Shown piece after piece: positions 35,248-44,330 of a stretch of DNA of 64,000 nucleotides; position 1 is the stretch's first letter, and the number at the start of each line of letters is the position of its first letter. The notes under the pieces are model-generated. The model was not told the DNA's origin, ran no database searches, and saw only the letters and a program-made list of their open reading frames with translations. Origin of the DNA: Pseudomonas sp. Irchel 3H7 (lineage in GTDB: Bacteria > Pseudomonadota > Gammaproteobacteria > Pseudomonadales > Pseudomonadaceae); NCBI RefSeq assembly GCF_900187605.1, contig NZ_FYEA01000001.1:248001-312000 (forward strand). The letters are read 5' to 3'. Position numbers and translations under genes: made by a program.

Positions 35248-36861
35248 TCACAACCGAAACCGATCCACCGACTGCGCCAACTGCCCCGCCAGGCTCGACA
35301 ACTCATCGGTGGTATTCGCCGTTTGCCCGATCACCCGGCTATTGCCTTCGGACATTCCGGCAATCATTTCCACCTGATGGGCGATCTCGTTGCTGGCTTG
35401 GCTCTGCTCGCCAATCGTGCGGGTGATGTCGTTGACCAGTTGCGTCGTGCTCAGCGTAGCATCGAGAATTTCACGTATCGCCCGCTCGACATCCGCCGTC
35501 ACCGCCATGCCCTTGTCGACCTGCGCGACCCCCGCCTCCATGCTGCTGACCGCCTCGCGGGTGCTGTGTTGAATGCGTGCAACCATCGCGGCGATTTCCT
35601 GGGTCGAGGCGCTGGTGCGCGCTGCCAGACTGCGCACTTCGTCAGCCACCACGGCGAAACCCCGGCCCTGCTCGCCGGCGCGGGCCGCTTCAATGGCGGC
35701 ATTGAGCGCCAGCAGGTTGGTCTGATCGGCGATGCTCTTGATCACCTGAATGATGTTGAAAATGGCTTCGGATTCCTGATCCAGCGTACGAATCACCTGG
35801 GCCGACTGCTGCGCTGATCGGGCGATATCGTCCATGTCGCTGACCACCTGATGAATGACACCGCCGCCCTCTTTCGCCAGGGTTTCGGCTTGATTAGCCA
35901 TGCTCAGGGCCCGTTCGGCGTGACGGGTGATTTCTTCGATGCTCGCGGTCATCTGGCTGGCGGCTGCGGCCATGGTGCCGGCGGCGACGCTTTGTTGCTG
36001 GCTGCTGTCGGCGACCTGATGGCAGCCCTGGCTGAGTTGTTCGCTCATGCCACTGACGCCATGAGCATTGCGCCGCACCACATCGATCATGTTGCGCAAA
36101 TCGCGCTGCATGGTTGCCAGCGTCCGAATCAGAACACTGGCTTCGTCCTTGCCGGACGGCTCGGCGATCGGCTCGCTGAGGTTGCCGTGGGCGATGCTCT
36201 CGGCGATGCGACTGGCGGTCTTCAACGGCCCCATGATGCTCAGAATCACCCAGCGCCCCTGGATCAGGAGCAGTACAAGACTGGCGATCAACACCACGCC
36301 GAGCGCGACGTTAGCGCTGCGGATGGCTGATTCGGTACCTGCACTGGTCTGCCGCGTATTGGACTCGATCAACTCGCTCAATGCGGCCATTTGCTCTTCC
36401 AACTGGCCAAACGCCGTGTTGAAGGTGCCCAGTTCCTGTTGAGCGGCATCAGGATTGTCCAGCGCCAACCCGACAATCCGTTCGCCCGCGTTGATGTAGG
36501 TATCGAGGCTCGGTTTGATCTGCTCCAGCGCCGTGCGCAATGTCGGGTTGATCGGCAGCTTGAGATTCTCCTCGAGCACCTCACGAAAATGCCCGGCATG
36601 CTCGTTGATCGAATCGCGCACCTCGCTTGCCGTGCTGGTGCTCTTGCCCAACCCCACCAGCATCGCCGAGTAGACATCTGCGCGCAGGGCGTCGTGCATC
36701 ATGTCGGCTTCCATGTGGTTGCGCAGCGCGCTCATGCTGACCGCGTTATCGCTCACCGCCGAGGCCATCCGCTGGTTGCCGACGTAACTGACCAGACTCA
36801 CGATCAACGCCGTCAGCAGACTTGTCACAATCAGCAACACTAAACGCAGTTTGATCGACAC
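35248..36861 (-). CDS. Methyl-accepting chemotaxis protein
   Basis: 537-residue transmembrane chemoreceptor. TM1 is at about residues 7-29. A periplasmic four-helix-bundle ligand domain (about 30-185) is followed by TM2 (about 186-207), HAMP, and a signalling domain with the hairpin tip [20 protein letters not shown]. The adaptation ends lack an obvious CheR-tethering pentapeptide. Ligand unknown. It is transcribed alone, divergent from sodC. Confidence 0.93.
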   Translation of the reverse strand: MSIKLRLVLLIVTSLLTALIVSLVSYVGNQRMASAVSDNAVSMSALRNHMEADMMHDALRADVYSAMLVGLGKSTSTASEVRDSINEHAGHFREVLEENLKLPINPTLRTALEQIKPSLDTYINAGERIVGLALDNPDAAQQELGTFNTAFGQLEEQMAALSELIESNTRQTSAGTESAIRSANVALGVVLIASLVLLLIQGRWVILSIMGPLKTASRIAESIAHGNLSEPIAEPSGKDEASVLIRTLATMQRDLRNMIDVVRRNAHGVSGMSEQLSQGCHQVADSSQQQSVAAGTMAAAASQMTASIEEITRHAERALSMANQAETLAKEGGGVIHQVVSDMDDIARSAQQSAQVIRTLDQESEAIFNIIQVIKSIADQTNLLALNAAIEAARAGEQGRGFAVVADEVRSLAARTSASTQEIAAMVARIQHSTREAVSSMEAGVAQVDKGMAVTADVERAIREILDATLSTTQLVNDITRTIGEQSQASNEIAHQVEMIAGMSEGNSRVIGQTANTTDELSSLAGQLAQSVDRFRL

Positions 36862-37105
36862 CGGATTTTCCTCTCTCGTTACGCCCGTAAGCGCTTGTCA
36901 GTCTTCAGTTAAGCCTATTTGCGCAGGTCTGCCGCGCCAGAGCGTGTCGGCAGGTGTCGGCATGCTGGCCAAAGGCAGCAAAACTTTCGGATTGCGCGGC
37001 AAGTCTCACTTTTCAACGCGCACGGCCAACGCCTTCATCACCGGTTAATGCCGGCAGGCTATTGAGTCCGTCGTTCTGAATTCTCATGCAGCAAAAGGAA
37101 ACGCT

Positions 37106-37627
37106 ATGAAACGCGCATTGTGGTTGGGTTTGCTCGGCACCTTCGCCATCAGTACCGCACAAGCGGCGACGGAAAAAGTCACCATCAATCTGGTCAGCGC
37201 CGACGGCGCGCCGCAAGCGATCGGCTCGGTCACTATCAGTGAGACGGCGTATGGCCTGTTGTTCACGCCCGATCTGAAATCCTTGCCGGCCGGCGTTCAC
37301 GGTTTCCACGTGCATGAAAACGGTAGCTGTGAAGCCGGCATGAAGGACGGCGTGAAAGGCGCCGCACTGGCCGCGGGCGGACACTTCGATCCGCAAAAAA
37401 CCGGCAAGCATCTCGGCCCTTACGCTGACGGTCATTTGGGTGATCTGCCAGCGGTTTACGTGAGCGCTGACGGCATCGCCAACTACCCGGTATTGGCGCC
37501 GCGCCTGAAAAACATCTCCGAGATCAAGGGCCACGCGCTGATGATCCACGCCGGGGGCGACAACCACGCCGACATGCCGAAACCGCTGGGCGGTGGCGGC
37601 GATCGCATGGCCTGCGGGGTGATCTGA
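37106..37627 (+). CDS. sodC: Periplasmic Cu/Zn superoxide dismutase SodC
   Basis: 173 residues with a signal peptide ending at STAQA (residue 20). Metal ligands are recognisable: [11 protein letters not shown] (H68, H70), [20 protein letters not shown] (H93, H102, H110) and MIHAGGDNH (H148). The C74-C170 disulfide pair is present. It converts superoxide to peroxide and oxygen in the periplasm. AAAGGA precedes the ATG. A terminator-like hairpin follows. Confidence 0.95.
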   Translation: MKRALWLGLLGTFAISTAQAATEKVTINLVSADGAPQAIGSVTISETAYGLLFTPDLKSLPAGVHGFHVHENGSCEAGMKDGVKGAALAAGGHFDPQKTGKHLGPYADGHLGDLPAVYVSADGIANYPVLAPRLKNISEIKGHALMIHAGGDNHADMPKPLGGGGDRMACGVI

Positions 37628-37646
37628 CTCACCGCAGCTTGAAAGT

Positions 37647-37682
37647 CGGGCAACCCGCCATGGCGTTGCCCGCGTCTATTTT
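37647..37682 (+). terminator. Probable sodC terminator
   Basis: Eight-bp stem CGGGCAAC / GTTGCCCG with a ten-base loop, followed by a weak T-rich stretch (CTATTTTG), lies about 20 bases after the sodC stop. Confidence 0.55.
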
Positions 37683-37787
37683 GCAATAACGCAGACTTTG
37701 CTGCGCCACGGAACTCCCGCCGCGTGCGCCCCTCTCACATTATGTAATCCTTCCCTTTTTGCTTCGCGCTTGTGGAGGAACACCGTC

Positions 37788-38102
37788 ATGCGCAAGTTAG
37801 TGCTCATTTCTTCCTTACTCTTATGCCTGCCTGTCGGTTCGGCGTTGGCCCGTGTTGATGCGGGCGATGTCGCCACCTCGGCCGGTGTCTCCGCGTCGCT
37901 GTACTCGACCTTCAAGGATCACAAAATGGTGATTCCGGCCCGTGACGACTTGTCTGCATTTGTCGCCAGTGGCGGGGCCATTCGTGGGGTTTATCTTGAA
38001 TCGGTACTGCAACAGGTGCGCCAGGACAATCCTGGCATCAACGCCAGCGATGAAGATCTGGCCAACGCGATTCTGGTGCATTACGAAGGCCTGAATCAGT
38101 AG
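37788..38102 (+). CDS. DUF2388 family periplasmic protein
   Basis: 104 residues. Signal peptide to about residue 21 (LPVGSALA), then the DUF2388 pattern: SLYSTFKDHKMVIPARDDLSAFVASGGAIRG and SDEDLANAIL, quoted in part as ARDDLSAFVASGGAIRG. Start 37788 follows GGAGGA. A small secreted protein common in Pseudomonas; function unknown. Confidence 0.78.
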   Translation: MRKLVLISSLLLCLPVGSALARVDAGDVATSAGVSASLYSTFKDHKMVIPARDDLSAFVASGGAIRGVYLESVLQQVRQDNPGINASDEDLANAILVHYEGLNQ

Positions 38103-38170
38103 CCGTCACGGAAAAAGCAGCCGATGGATGGCCGCTGAAGGCGCATAGGCAAAACTGTCCGACGGCCTCT

Positions 38171-38584
38171 ATGATGGAGGCCATGACGACTTCTGTGCCC
38201 TTGCGCTCCCCCTGCCCGCCCGGCGCCTGCATTTGCGGGCGCGATCCGTTGCTGGAGACGCCCGGCGCGGATTTGCGCATCCTGCGTCTGACCCGAGAGG
38301 AAGAAAAACGCCTGCTCGCGCGCCTCGAAATGCTCAAAGACCTGAATGACCTCAAACATCTGCAACAGCGGATGTTCGAGCAACTGGGCATTCGTGTCGA
38401 TGTCGCCCCCGGTTTCAACGAAGTGCGCACCATGCGTGGCATCGCCATTCAGATCGGCGAGTTACCGGGCCTGTGCCGCAAGACTCGCGCAGCAATTCCC
38501 GCGGCCATCCGACGCGGCCTGGAAAACCACCCGGAAATCGCCTTCGAATTGCTCAACGCCCACGACTTGCTGCGCGACACCTGA
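38171..38584 (+). CDS. Hypothetical protein with CPPGACxC motif
   Basis: 137 residues or slightly less. The N-terminus has CPPGACICGRD, a cysteine knuckle that could bind a metal. A helical region (LTREEEKRLLARLEMLKDL) and a conserved-looking PGLCRKTRAAIPAAIRRGLE block follow. The start is unclear: ATG 38171 has no RBS, and ATG 38183 has GGAGG only two bases away. I recall similar unnamed Pseudomonas proteins but no function. It ends exactly where the convergent ligD ends. Confidence 0.65.
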   Translation: MMEAMTTSVPLRSPCPPGACICGRDPLLETPGADLRILRLTREEEKRLLARLEMLKDLNDLKHLQQRMFEQLGIRVDVAPGFNEVRTMRGIAIQIGELPGLCRKTRAAIPAAIRRGLENHPEIAFELLNAHDLLRDT

Positions 38585-41176
38585 TCACTTTTTCAGCCCA
38601 AGGCGTTTGCGCATCTCGGCGGTGATGCTCTGGCGGGTTTTCTTCATGTCAGCCCACGGCGCGTCACCGACTTCAGCCAGCCGCTCGTGAACGTTATGCA
38701 CGTTCCACTGATTGCCGCCCTTGATCTCGGCGACCTCTTCGCGAAACAGCGGCACCGACACCGGCAAACCTTCGCGGGTACGCGCGGCGTAAGCGCAAAT
38801 GGTGGTGGCGCCCAGACCGTTGCGCAGGTAATCGATAAAGATCCGCCCGACGCGATTTTTCGGCCCCGACACCGCAGAAAAGCGGTCCGGCAACAGTTTG
38901 GCAATATGACTGACGATGGCGTGGCTGAAATCCTTGACCTCGTCCCAGCCAAGTTTGCGGGTCAGCGGCACCACCAGATGAATACCCTTGCCGCCGCTGG
39001 TTTTGAGAAACGCCTTGAGGCCCAGTTCATCGAGCACGGTCAATGTCAGCGCCGTCGCTTCGACCATGCTTTTCCACGGCAGCGCCGGATCCGGGTCGAG
39101 GTCAAGGACGAAGCGATCGGGCTTGTCCAGATCGACCGTGGTCGCGTTCCAGGTGTGCAGTTCGACGGTGCTCATCTGCACCGCGCCGATCAGCGCTTCG
39201 GCGTTGTTGATCAGCATCACCGGTTGTCCGGTGACGTCCTTGTCCAGCGTGGTGATGCCGGGGATCGCCAGACGTTCGGCATTTTTCTGGAAGAACAGTT
39301 CGCCGGCAATGCCGTCCGGCGCGCGCACCAGGGCCACCGGGCGATCCTTGAGTTGCGGCAGAATCCATTCGGCGACGCTGGCGTAATACTCGGCCAGTTG
39401 CATCTTGGTCGTGCCGCTGACCGCATCGATCACCCGGTCCGGGTGCGTGATGCGCACCTTGCCGTTGGCTAGCCCGAGCTGTGACGGCGCGGTGTCGGCA
39501 TTGCTCGCCGGGGCTTTTTTCGGCGTTTTCTTGCTGGCGGTTTTCTTCTCTGCAGTCTTCACCGGTTTCGCTCGCTCCTCAGTGATGGCTTTGGCCGGTT
39601 TGTCATTGCGCAAGCCATGGAACACGGCGTGGCGCACCGAACCGTCCTTGGTCATTTCAGCAAACGCGACTTCCGCCAGCAGTTTCGGCTTGAGCCAGTG
39701 CACGCCTTTGGCCTCGAAGCCGCTGGGTGGGTTGACCACCGCTGCCTTCTTCGCCTGCAACGGTTTGAGCTGCTCCAGAATGCTTTTCAACGTCGACTCG
39801 TTGAAGCCCGTGCCGACCTTGCCGGCGTAGCGCAACTCGCCACTGTCGCGATCATGCAGCCCCAGCAGCAAGGCGCCGAAAGCACTGCGCGCGCCTTTCG
39901 GATCGGTGTACCCAACGATCACGAACTCCTGACGGTGCTTGCATTTGAGCTTGATCCAGTCGCCACTACGCCGCGACACATACGGCGAGCCAAGGCGTTT
40001 GCCAATCAGGCCCTCCATCTGCATCTGGCAGGCACTGTTAAGCAGTGCATCGGGGGTTTCGTCGAAGGCTTCGGAGAAGCGCAACAAGGGGTGTTCATGA
40101 TTGCCGAGCACCGTGGCCAACGCGGCGCGGCGCTCTTCGACCGGCACTTCACGCAGGTCGACACCGTTGAGATACGGCAGGTCGAACAGGTAGTAGAGAA
40201 TATTGCCGCTGCTTCCAGCTTCAAAAGCATTTTGCAGGGCCTGAAAGTCCGGCACGCCGTGCTCATTGGCGACCACCATTTCACCGTCGAGCCATGCTGA
40301 CTCCAATCCCAGCGCGGCCAGGGCGGCGGCCTGTTGCGGCAACTTGTGCGTCCAGTCATGACCGTTGCGAGTGAACAGTTGCACCTGATCATGATCGATG
40401 CGCGCCATGATCCGGTAACCGTCGAATTTGATCTCGTAACTCCACTGCCCTTCGGGCGCACTGTCGACCAGTGTCGCCAGTTCCGGCTTGAGTTGCGTCG
40501 GCAGTTTGGCCTTGTGCGCCCCCGTCAGCTTGCCGGTGGCGGTTTTGCGCGTCTTCGCCGCGGGCTTTTTCAGCGGTTTGCTGTGCTCGGCGGCCAGCTT
40601 GGGCTTGCTCACGAGCGTGCGTTCGCTCAACACACTGTCCGGCTCGGCCACCAGCACGTCGTAGTCATCCTGCGGCCGCGCAGCAGCGTCCTGATGCTTG
40701 ATCAAAAACCATTGTTCCTTCTTGCCCGGCATGTGCGTGCGCACCAGATTCCAGATGCCGGCAAGCTTCTCGCCTTGCAGTTCGAACTTGAGCTTGCCCT
40801 TTTCGTAGGCCTTGTGCGCATCCTCCAACGGGATCCACACACCACGATCCCAGACGATCACATCACCGGCGCCGTAATGCCCTTCCGGAATGTTGCCCTC
40901 GAATGTTGCGTAATCCAGCGGATGATCCTCGACATGCACCGCCAGACGCTTGACCTTGGGATCGAGCGACGGCCCTTTCGGCACCGCCCAACTCTTCAGT
41001 GCGCCATCGAGCTCCAGGCGAAAGTCGTAATGCAGGTGCGAGGCATCGTGCTTCTGGATGCAGAACTGCAACGCGTGATCGGCGCCGGTTTTACGCCCTG
41101 AGCGCTTGACGGCGGCCGGTTCCGACGTCGCCGAAAAATCGCGCATGCGGTTGTAGTCGTCGAGGTTCCTGTTCAT
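38585..41176 (-). CDS. ligD: Multifunctional DNA ligase D (NHEJ)
   Basis: 863 residues with the Pseudomonas-type order: 3'-phosphoesterase (about 10-170, with HLHYDFRLELDGALKSWAVP), ATP-dependent ligase (about 225-530, nucleotidyl lysine in YEIKFDGYR near residue 250), a Lys/Ala-rich linker, and an archaeo-eukaryotic primase-like polymerase (about 570-860, LDLDPDPALPW metal motif and SGGKGIH). It trims, fills and seals double-strand breaks with Ku. No ku gene lies in the window. The downstream methyltransferase gene starts far beyond its 5' side; ligD appears monocistronic. Confidence 0.95.
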   Translation of the reverse strand: MNRNLDDYNRMRDFSATSEPAAVKRSGRKTGADHALQFCIQKHDASHLHYDFRLELDGALKSWAVPKGPSLDPKVKRLAVHVEDHPLDYATFEGNIPEGHYGAGDVIVWDRGVWIPLEDAHKAYEKGKLKFELQGEKLAGIWNLVRTHMPGKKEQWFLIKHQDAAARPQDDYDVLVAEPDSVLSERTLVSKPKLAAEHSKPLKKPAAKTRKTATGKLTGAHKAKLPTQLKPELATLVDSAPEGQWSYEIKFDGYRIMARIDHDQVQLFTRNGHDWTHKLPQQAAALAALGLESAWLDGEMVVANEHGVPDFQALQNAFEAGSSGNILYYLFDLPYLNGVDLREVPVEERRAALATVLGNHEHPLLRFSEAFDETPDALLNSACQMQMEGLIGKRLGSPYVSRRSGDWIKLKCKHRQEFVIVGYTDPKGARSAFGALLLGLHDRDSGELRYAGKVGTGFNESTLKSILEQLKPLQAKKAAVVNPPSGFEAKGVHWLKPKLLAEVAFAEMTKDGSVRHAVFHGLRNDKPAKAITEERAKPVKTAEKKTASKKTPKKAPASNADTAPSQLGLANGKVRITHPDRVIDAVSGTTKMQLAEYYASVAEWILPQLKDRPVALVRAPDGIAGELFFQKNAERLAIPGITTLDKDVTGQPVMLINNAEALIGAVQMSTVELHTWNATTVDLDKPDRFVLDLDPDPALPWKSMVEATALTLTVLDELGLKAFLKTSGGKGIHLVVPLTRKLGWDEVKDFSHAIVSHIAKLLPDRFSAVSGPKNRVGRIFIDYLRNGLGATTICAYAARTREGLPVSVPLFREEVAEIKGGNQWNVHNVHERLAEVGDAPWADMKKTRQSITAEMRKRLGLKK

Positions 41177-41193
41177 CGTGCACCTGCCTTGTT

Positions 41194-42147
41194 TCAGCCC
41201 AGTCGGGTCACGGTCAGCGCCACCACTGCGATGCGGTCGACCCGTTGATAACCGGGGTTGAGCAGTTCTTCGCCAAAGACATCCGGATCGAGTTCACGGT
41301 ACGTCCAGCCAAAGCGCTGCTCGTCCAGTCGTGGCAGCACGGTGTCGAGAAACGGGTCGCGACCATCGACCATCGCCACACCGGTGTAGAGCAGCAACGA
41401 GCCGCCGGGAGCCAGTCGATTCAGTGCCTGTTCGACGATGCGCAACGACAGCCCTGCCCCCAGCGTTCCGCCACCATGGCGATAAGCGCGTTCCGCCGGG
41501 TCGGCCATGTATGGCGGGTTGGCGACAATCAGGTCGAACTCGCCGTCGACGCCCTGCAACAGATCACTGGCGCGCACTTCGACGTTGGCGACTTCCGCCA
41601 GTGCCGCATTGATCGCGGTCAGACGCAGCGCCGCAGGGTTGATATCCAGCGCCAGCACCTGCGCCTCGCGGCGGGCGCGGCCGATCAAAATCGCACCGAC
41701 GCCAGCGCCACAACCGATGTCCACTGCGCGATGGATTGGCGCAAAGTTCTGCTGCAGGTGGGCGTGGATCAGTTGCGCGAAACGGTAGGTGTCGGGGCCG
41801 AAAAACACCGCATCCGCCGCTTCGGTGGGGAATGCCGAATGCACGAACAGCAAATCATCCAGGCTCGACCAGCGCACCCGACTCTTCAGCTGGCCTTCGT
41901 AACTATCAATGACCTGCGCGTCTTGCAGTTGCCGCTGTTCATCGGCCGACAACAACCCCGGCGCGAACGGACGCGACCAACCGAACACGTCGCGCAAAGA
42001 GTCGGCCATCTGGCCCTCGTCACGCTGGTTGACCCGTTGATGGGTCAACGGCGTCGGAGTGGTGAACCGATATCCGTCTGCCAACAAGCGCCGGCCAAGG
42101 TGCAGCAGCACGAGGTCGTTGGGGCAGAGTTGTTCTTCCTGATTCAT
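41194..42147 (-). CDS. HemK/RlmG-like class I methyltransferase
   Basis: 317 residues. SAM-binding VDIGCGAGVGAI (about residues 144-155), then LALDINPAAL, and the NPPY motif (VANPPYMAD) of N6-adenine/glutamine-type methyltransferases. The N-terminal 120 residues form a separate domain. Start 42147 follows AAGGA; a TTG two codons upstream is possible. It is 11 bp downstream of the diiron-oxidase-like gene and likely co-transcribed with it. Substrate unknown: rRNA, protein or small molecule. Confidence 0.82.
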   Translation of the reverse strand: MNQEEQLCPNDLVLLHLGRRLLADGYRFTTPTPLTHQRVNQRDEGQMADSLRDVFGWSRPFAPGLLSADEQRQLQDAQVIDSYEGQLKSRVRWSSLDDLLFVHSAFPTEAADAVFFGPDTYRFAQLIHAHLQQNFAPIHRAVDIGCGAGVGAILIGRARREAQVLALDINPAALRLTAINAALAEVANVEVRASDLLQGVDGEFDLIVANPPYMADPAERAYRHGGGTLGAGLSLRIVEQALNRLAPGGSLLLYTGVAMVDGRDPFLDTVLPRLDEQRFGWTYRELDPDVFGEELLNPGYQRVDRIAVVALTVTRLG

Positions 42148-42158
42148 CGGCAAGGTCC

Positions 42159-43535
42159 TTAAGGCAAGCGGGATTTGAGTTCGATAAAGCGGCGGGTGGC
42201 GAGCAGCCCGGCGGGATGTGCATGCCGGGCTGGGGCGAGCCAGGGGATCAGAACTGCCATCTGCGACAAGGCATCCTGACCTTGCAGCGCCGCGTTGAGC
42301 GCCTGGATGTCGGGATCCTGTTCAAGCCCTTCGATGGGCGCTGCGGTTTGACTGTGCCGTCGAACAGGTTTCGCTTGGTCTGACGACGTCCAGTCGCCGG
42401 CGATCCAGTCGTGCACCAGTTGTTTCTCGTAGGTATTGAACACGCCAAACATCGCCGCACCATCACCCGCGATCAGTTGCCAAAAGCGACTGGCCTGCGG
42501 GTCTTCATGGCGTTTGATCCAGCCTTTGTTCTGCAATGCCTGGAGGAACCCGGGCAATTGCTCCGGTGCGGCCAGCCACTGATTGACGGTCTGCCCTTCG
42601 AAGCGGCAGTAATCGGAGTGCATGTGCTGGGCGAAGGGACACTTGCGCTCGAGCATCGCCAGTAACTCGTGCTCAAGGTCGAAACCTTCAATGATCGCGT
42701 GACTGCCCTGCCCGAGGTCGTTGAGCCGATAACCCAACGAGACCCGGCGCAAGAACTCCGTGCGATCAGCCTCGAGCGGCAGCAGATCGAGCGCCGCCTG
42801 CACAGCCTTTTGCGCATGGCCGGTGCTGGCGTTGTCGATGGTCACATGCAGGGTGAAGTAGTAGGGATCGATGCCTAACTCACTGAGTTCGTAACTGCTG
42901 ATCAACAGGTGCAACGGCAGTTGTTCATAGCCGAGGTTGTAGCCGATCACTTCGGGCAAATAATCAGTACCGCAGATGCCGAGTGCCAGTTGTATCGCGC
43001 CTTGCAGGTAGCGTTCATCGTCGATGGCGCTGCTGTCCTGCAGATCGTGCTCGGCGAGCAATTTCTGGTAAATCACCACGTGGTTCTGCGCCGGATTGCC
43101 TTCGCCCAACTCTTCCAGAAAGGTCCGCAGCAGGCCCTGGAAACGCGGGTCCTGCCAGCGCGGTAACAGGCCAGAAAGCCAGGCGCCGTCGACCAGTTTG
43201 GTCGGTGCCACCGCTTGCAGAAAATACAGTGCCTGCGCCTTGCCGCGGAAGAATTGCCGAGGCCCGCCGGCCTTGCGTTGTTGCAGGTAGTCGGCGTATT
43301 GCCGGGCCACATCGGCGCAATGCTCGGCCACCCAAGCGTGCCACGTCGTCGGATCTTCGGGCAGGGAATCGGTGAGTTGCGCGGCGAGTTGCAGTTGCTC
43401 CTGCAAAAACGCCCGCGCAAGGTCCTGGCAATCGTCATCGCGCAACAGCGTTTCATAGACTTGCCGGATGTTCCCGGCGGCGTTCATCGCATGCGGTTGG
43501 CCAGGCGCAGCTTGCAGGTGTGTCAGGACAGTCAT
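42159..43535 (-). CDS. Heme-oxygenase-like diiron oxidase (iron-containing redox enzyme family)
   Basis: 458 residues. The central part (about 120-330) has the ligand pattern of HDO proteins: EELGEGNPAQNH (E141/E142, H152), PEVIGYNLGYE (E195/E204) and HVTIDNASTGHA (H230, D234, H240). HDOs such as UndA, SznF and BesC use a labile diiron site for oxidative cleavage or N-oxygenation. The C-terminal 120 residues are unassigned. The pairing with a methyltransferase gene 11 bp downstream suggests a small pathway. Substrate unknown. Confidence 0.75.
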   Translation of the reverse strand: MTVLTHLQAAPGQPHAMNAAGNIRQVYETLLRDDDCQDLARAFLQEQLQLAAQLTDSLPEDPTTWHAWVAEHCADVARQYADYLQQRKAGGPRQFFRGKAQALYFLQAVAPTKLVDGAWLSGLLPRWQDPRFQGLLRTFLEELGEGNPAQNHVVIYQKLLAEHDLQDSSAIDDERYLQGAIQLALGICGTDYLPEVIGYNLGYEQLPLHLLISSYELSELGIDPYYFTLHVTIDNASTGHAQKAVQAALDLLPLEADRTEFLRRVSLGYRLNDLGQGSHAIIEGFDLEHELLAMLERKCPFAQHMHSDYCRFEGQTVNQWLAAPEQLPGFLQALQNKGWIKRHEDPQASRFWQLIAGDGAAMFGVFNTYEKQLVHDWIAGDWTSSDQAKPVRRHSQTAAPIEGLEQDPDIQALNAALQGQDALSQMAVLIPWLAPARHAHPAGLLATRRFIELKSRLP

Positions 43536-43669
43536 GGCAAAATTCTCGGTCGGTTGGCAGGACGCTGTTCCACACGCCTCTACAGCAGCAGAGAGGCGGC
43601 GCCTGTGAAAAATTCAATCGACGTGAAAATTGCCCGGACGGACGGCCGTCAAAAGCACTGAAACACCGT

Positions 43670-43693
43670 GTAGGAGCTGCCGAAGGCTCCTAC
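43670..43693. repeat. Solo REP upstream of RAYT gene
   Basis: GTAGGAGCTGCCGAAGGCTCCTAC, summarised by arms GTAGGAGC/GCTCCTAC around TGCCGAAG, lies 86 bp before the RAYT start. It looks like a REP whose distal half was replaced, giving a short perfect hairpin. Confidence 0.8.
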
Positions 43694-43779
43694 AGGGTTA
43701 CATCGTGCAACGGATTGAGTTCGCGTAAGGGCGAGAGATGGCTAACGTTCAGGGACGATGTTTTTGGGAGGGCAAAGGA

Positions 43780-44238
43780 ATGCCTGTTGCTGCAAAGGCG
43801 TGTGGATTACGCAAGGGACGTTATAGCGAGGCTGGACGTATTTATCTGCTCACCGCCGTCGTTTACGAACGTCATTCAGTATTTTCGGATTGGCGTTTGG
43901 GAAGACTGCTGATTGAGCAAATGCGTGCAGCCAATGACGAGGGAATGGTTCAGTCGCTGGCGTGGGTGGTGATGCCGGATCATCTGCATTGGCTGATTGA
44001 ATTGAAACAAGGTTCATTGGCAGCGCTCATGTGCCGCGTGAAATCGCGCAGTTGTCGTTCGATCAATCTCAAGCGCAGCAGTCAGGGACGGTTATGGCAA
44101 CGCGGTTACTACGACCGGGCGTTGCGTCGCGACGAAGACCTTAAAGCGGCGGCCCGATACATCATCATGAACCCGTTGCGCGCCGGATTGGTTCGGCGTG
44201 TGGGGGACTACCCATTGTGGGATGCAATCTGGCTTTGA
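43780..44238 (+). CDS. REP-associated tyrosine transposase (RAYT)
   Basis: 152-residue Y1/HUH transposase of the IS200-like RAYT class. The metal-binding HLH lies in MPDHLHWLIEL (residues 65-75) and the nucleophile is probably Y127 in ARYIIMNPLRAGLV. RLWQRGYYDRALRRDED is the usual link between them. Start 43780 has GGAGGGCAAAGGA upstream; ATG 43738 is a weaker alternative. It is flanked on both sides by REPs of the GTAGGAGCTGCCGAAGGCTGCGATC family, its likely substrate. RAYTs are thought to mobilise REPs/REPINs and are usually single-copy, vertically inherited genes. Confidence 0.9.
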   Translation: MPVAAKACGLRKGRYSEAGRIYLLTAVVYERHSVFSDWRLGRLLIEQMRAANDEGMVQSLAWVVMPDHLHWLIELKQGSLAALMCRVKSRSCRSINLKRSSQGRLWQRGYYDRALRRDEDLKAAARYIIMNPLRAGLVRRVGDYPLWDAIWL

Positions 44239-44239
44239 A

Positions 44240-44323
44240 GATCAAAGGATCGCAGCCTTCGGCAGCTCCTACATGGAATGATGTACACCCTGTAGGAGCT
44301 GCCGAAGGCTGCGATCTTTTGAT
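44240..44323. repeat. REPIN downstream of RAYT gene
   Basis: Two full REPs in inverted orientation, with cores GATCGCAGCCTTCGGCAGC and GCTGCCGAAGGCTGCGATC, surround a short spacer. It starts one base after the RAYT stop and ends just before the DUF533 stop codon. It is the best-conserved member of this family in the window. Confidence 0.9.
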
Positions 44324-44330
44324 GTTGCTT

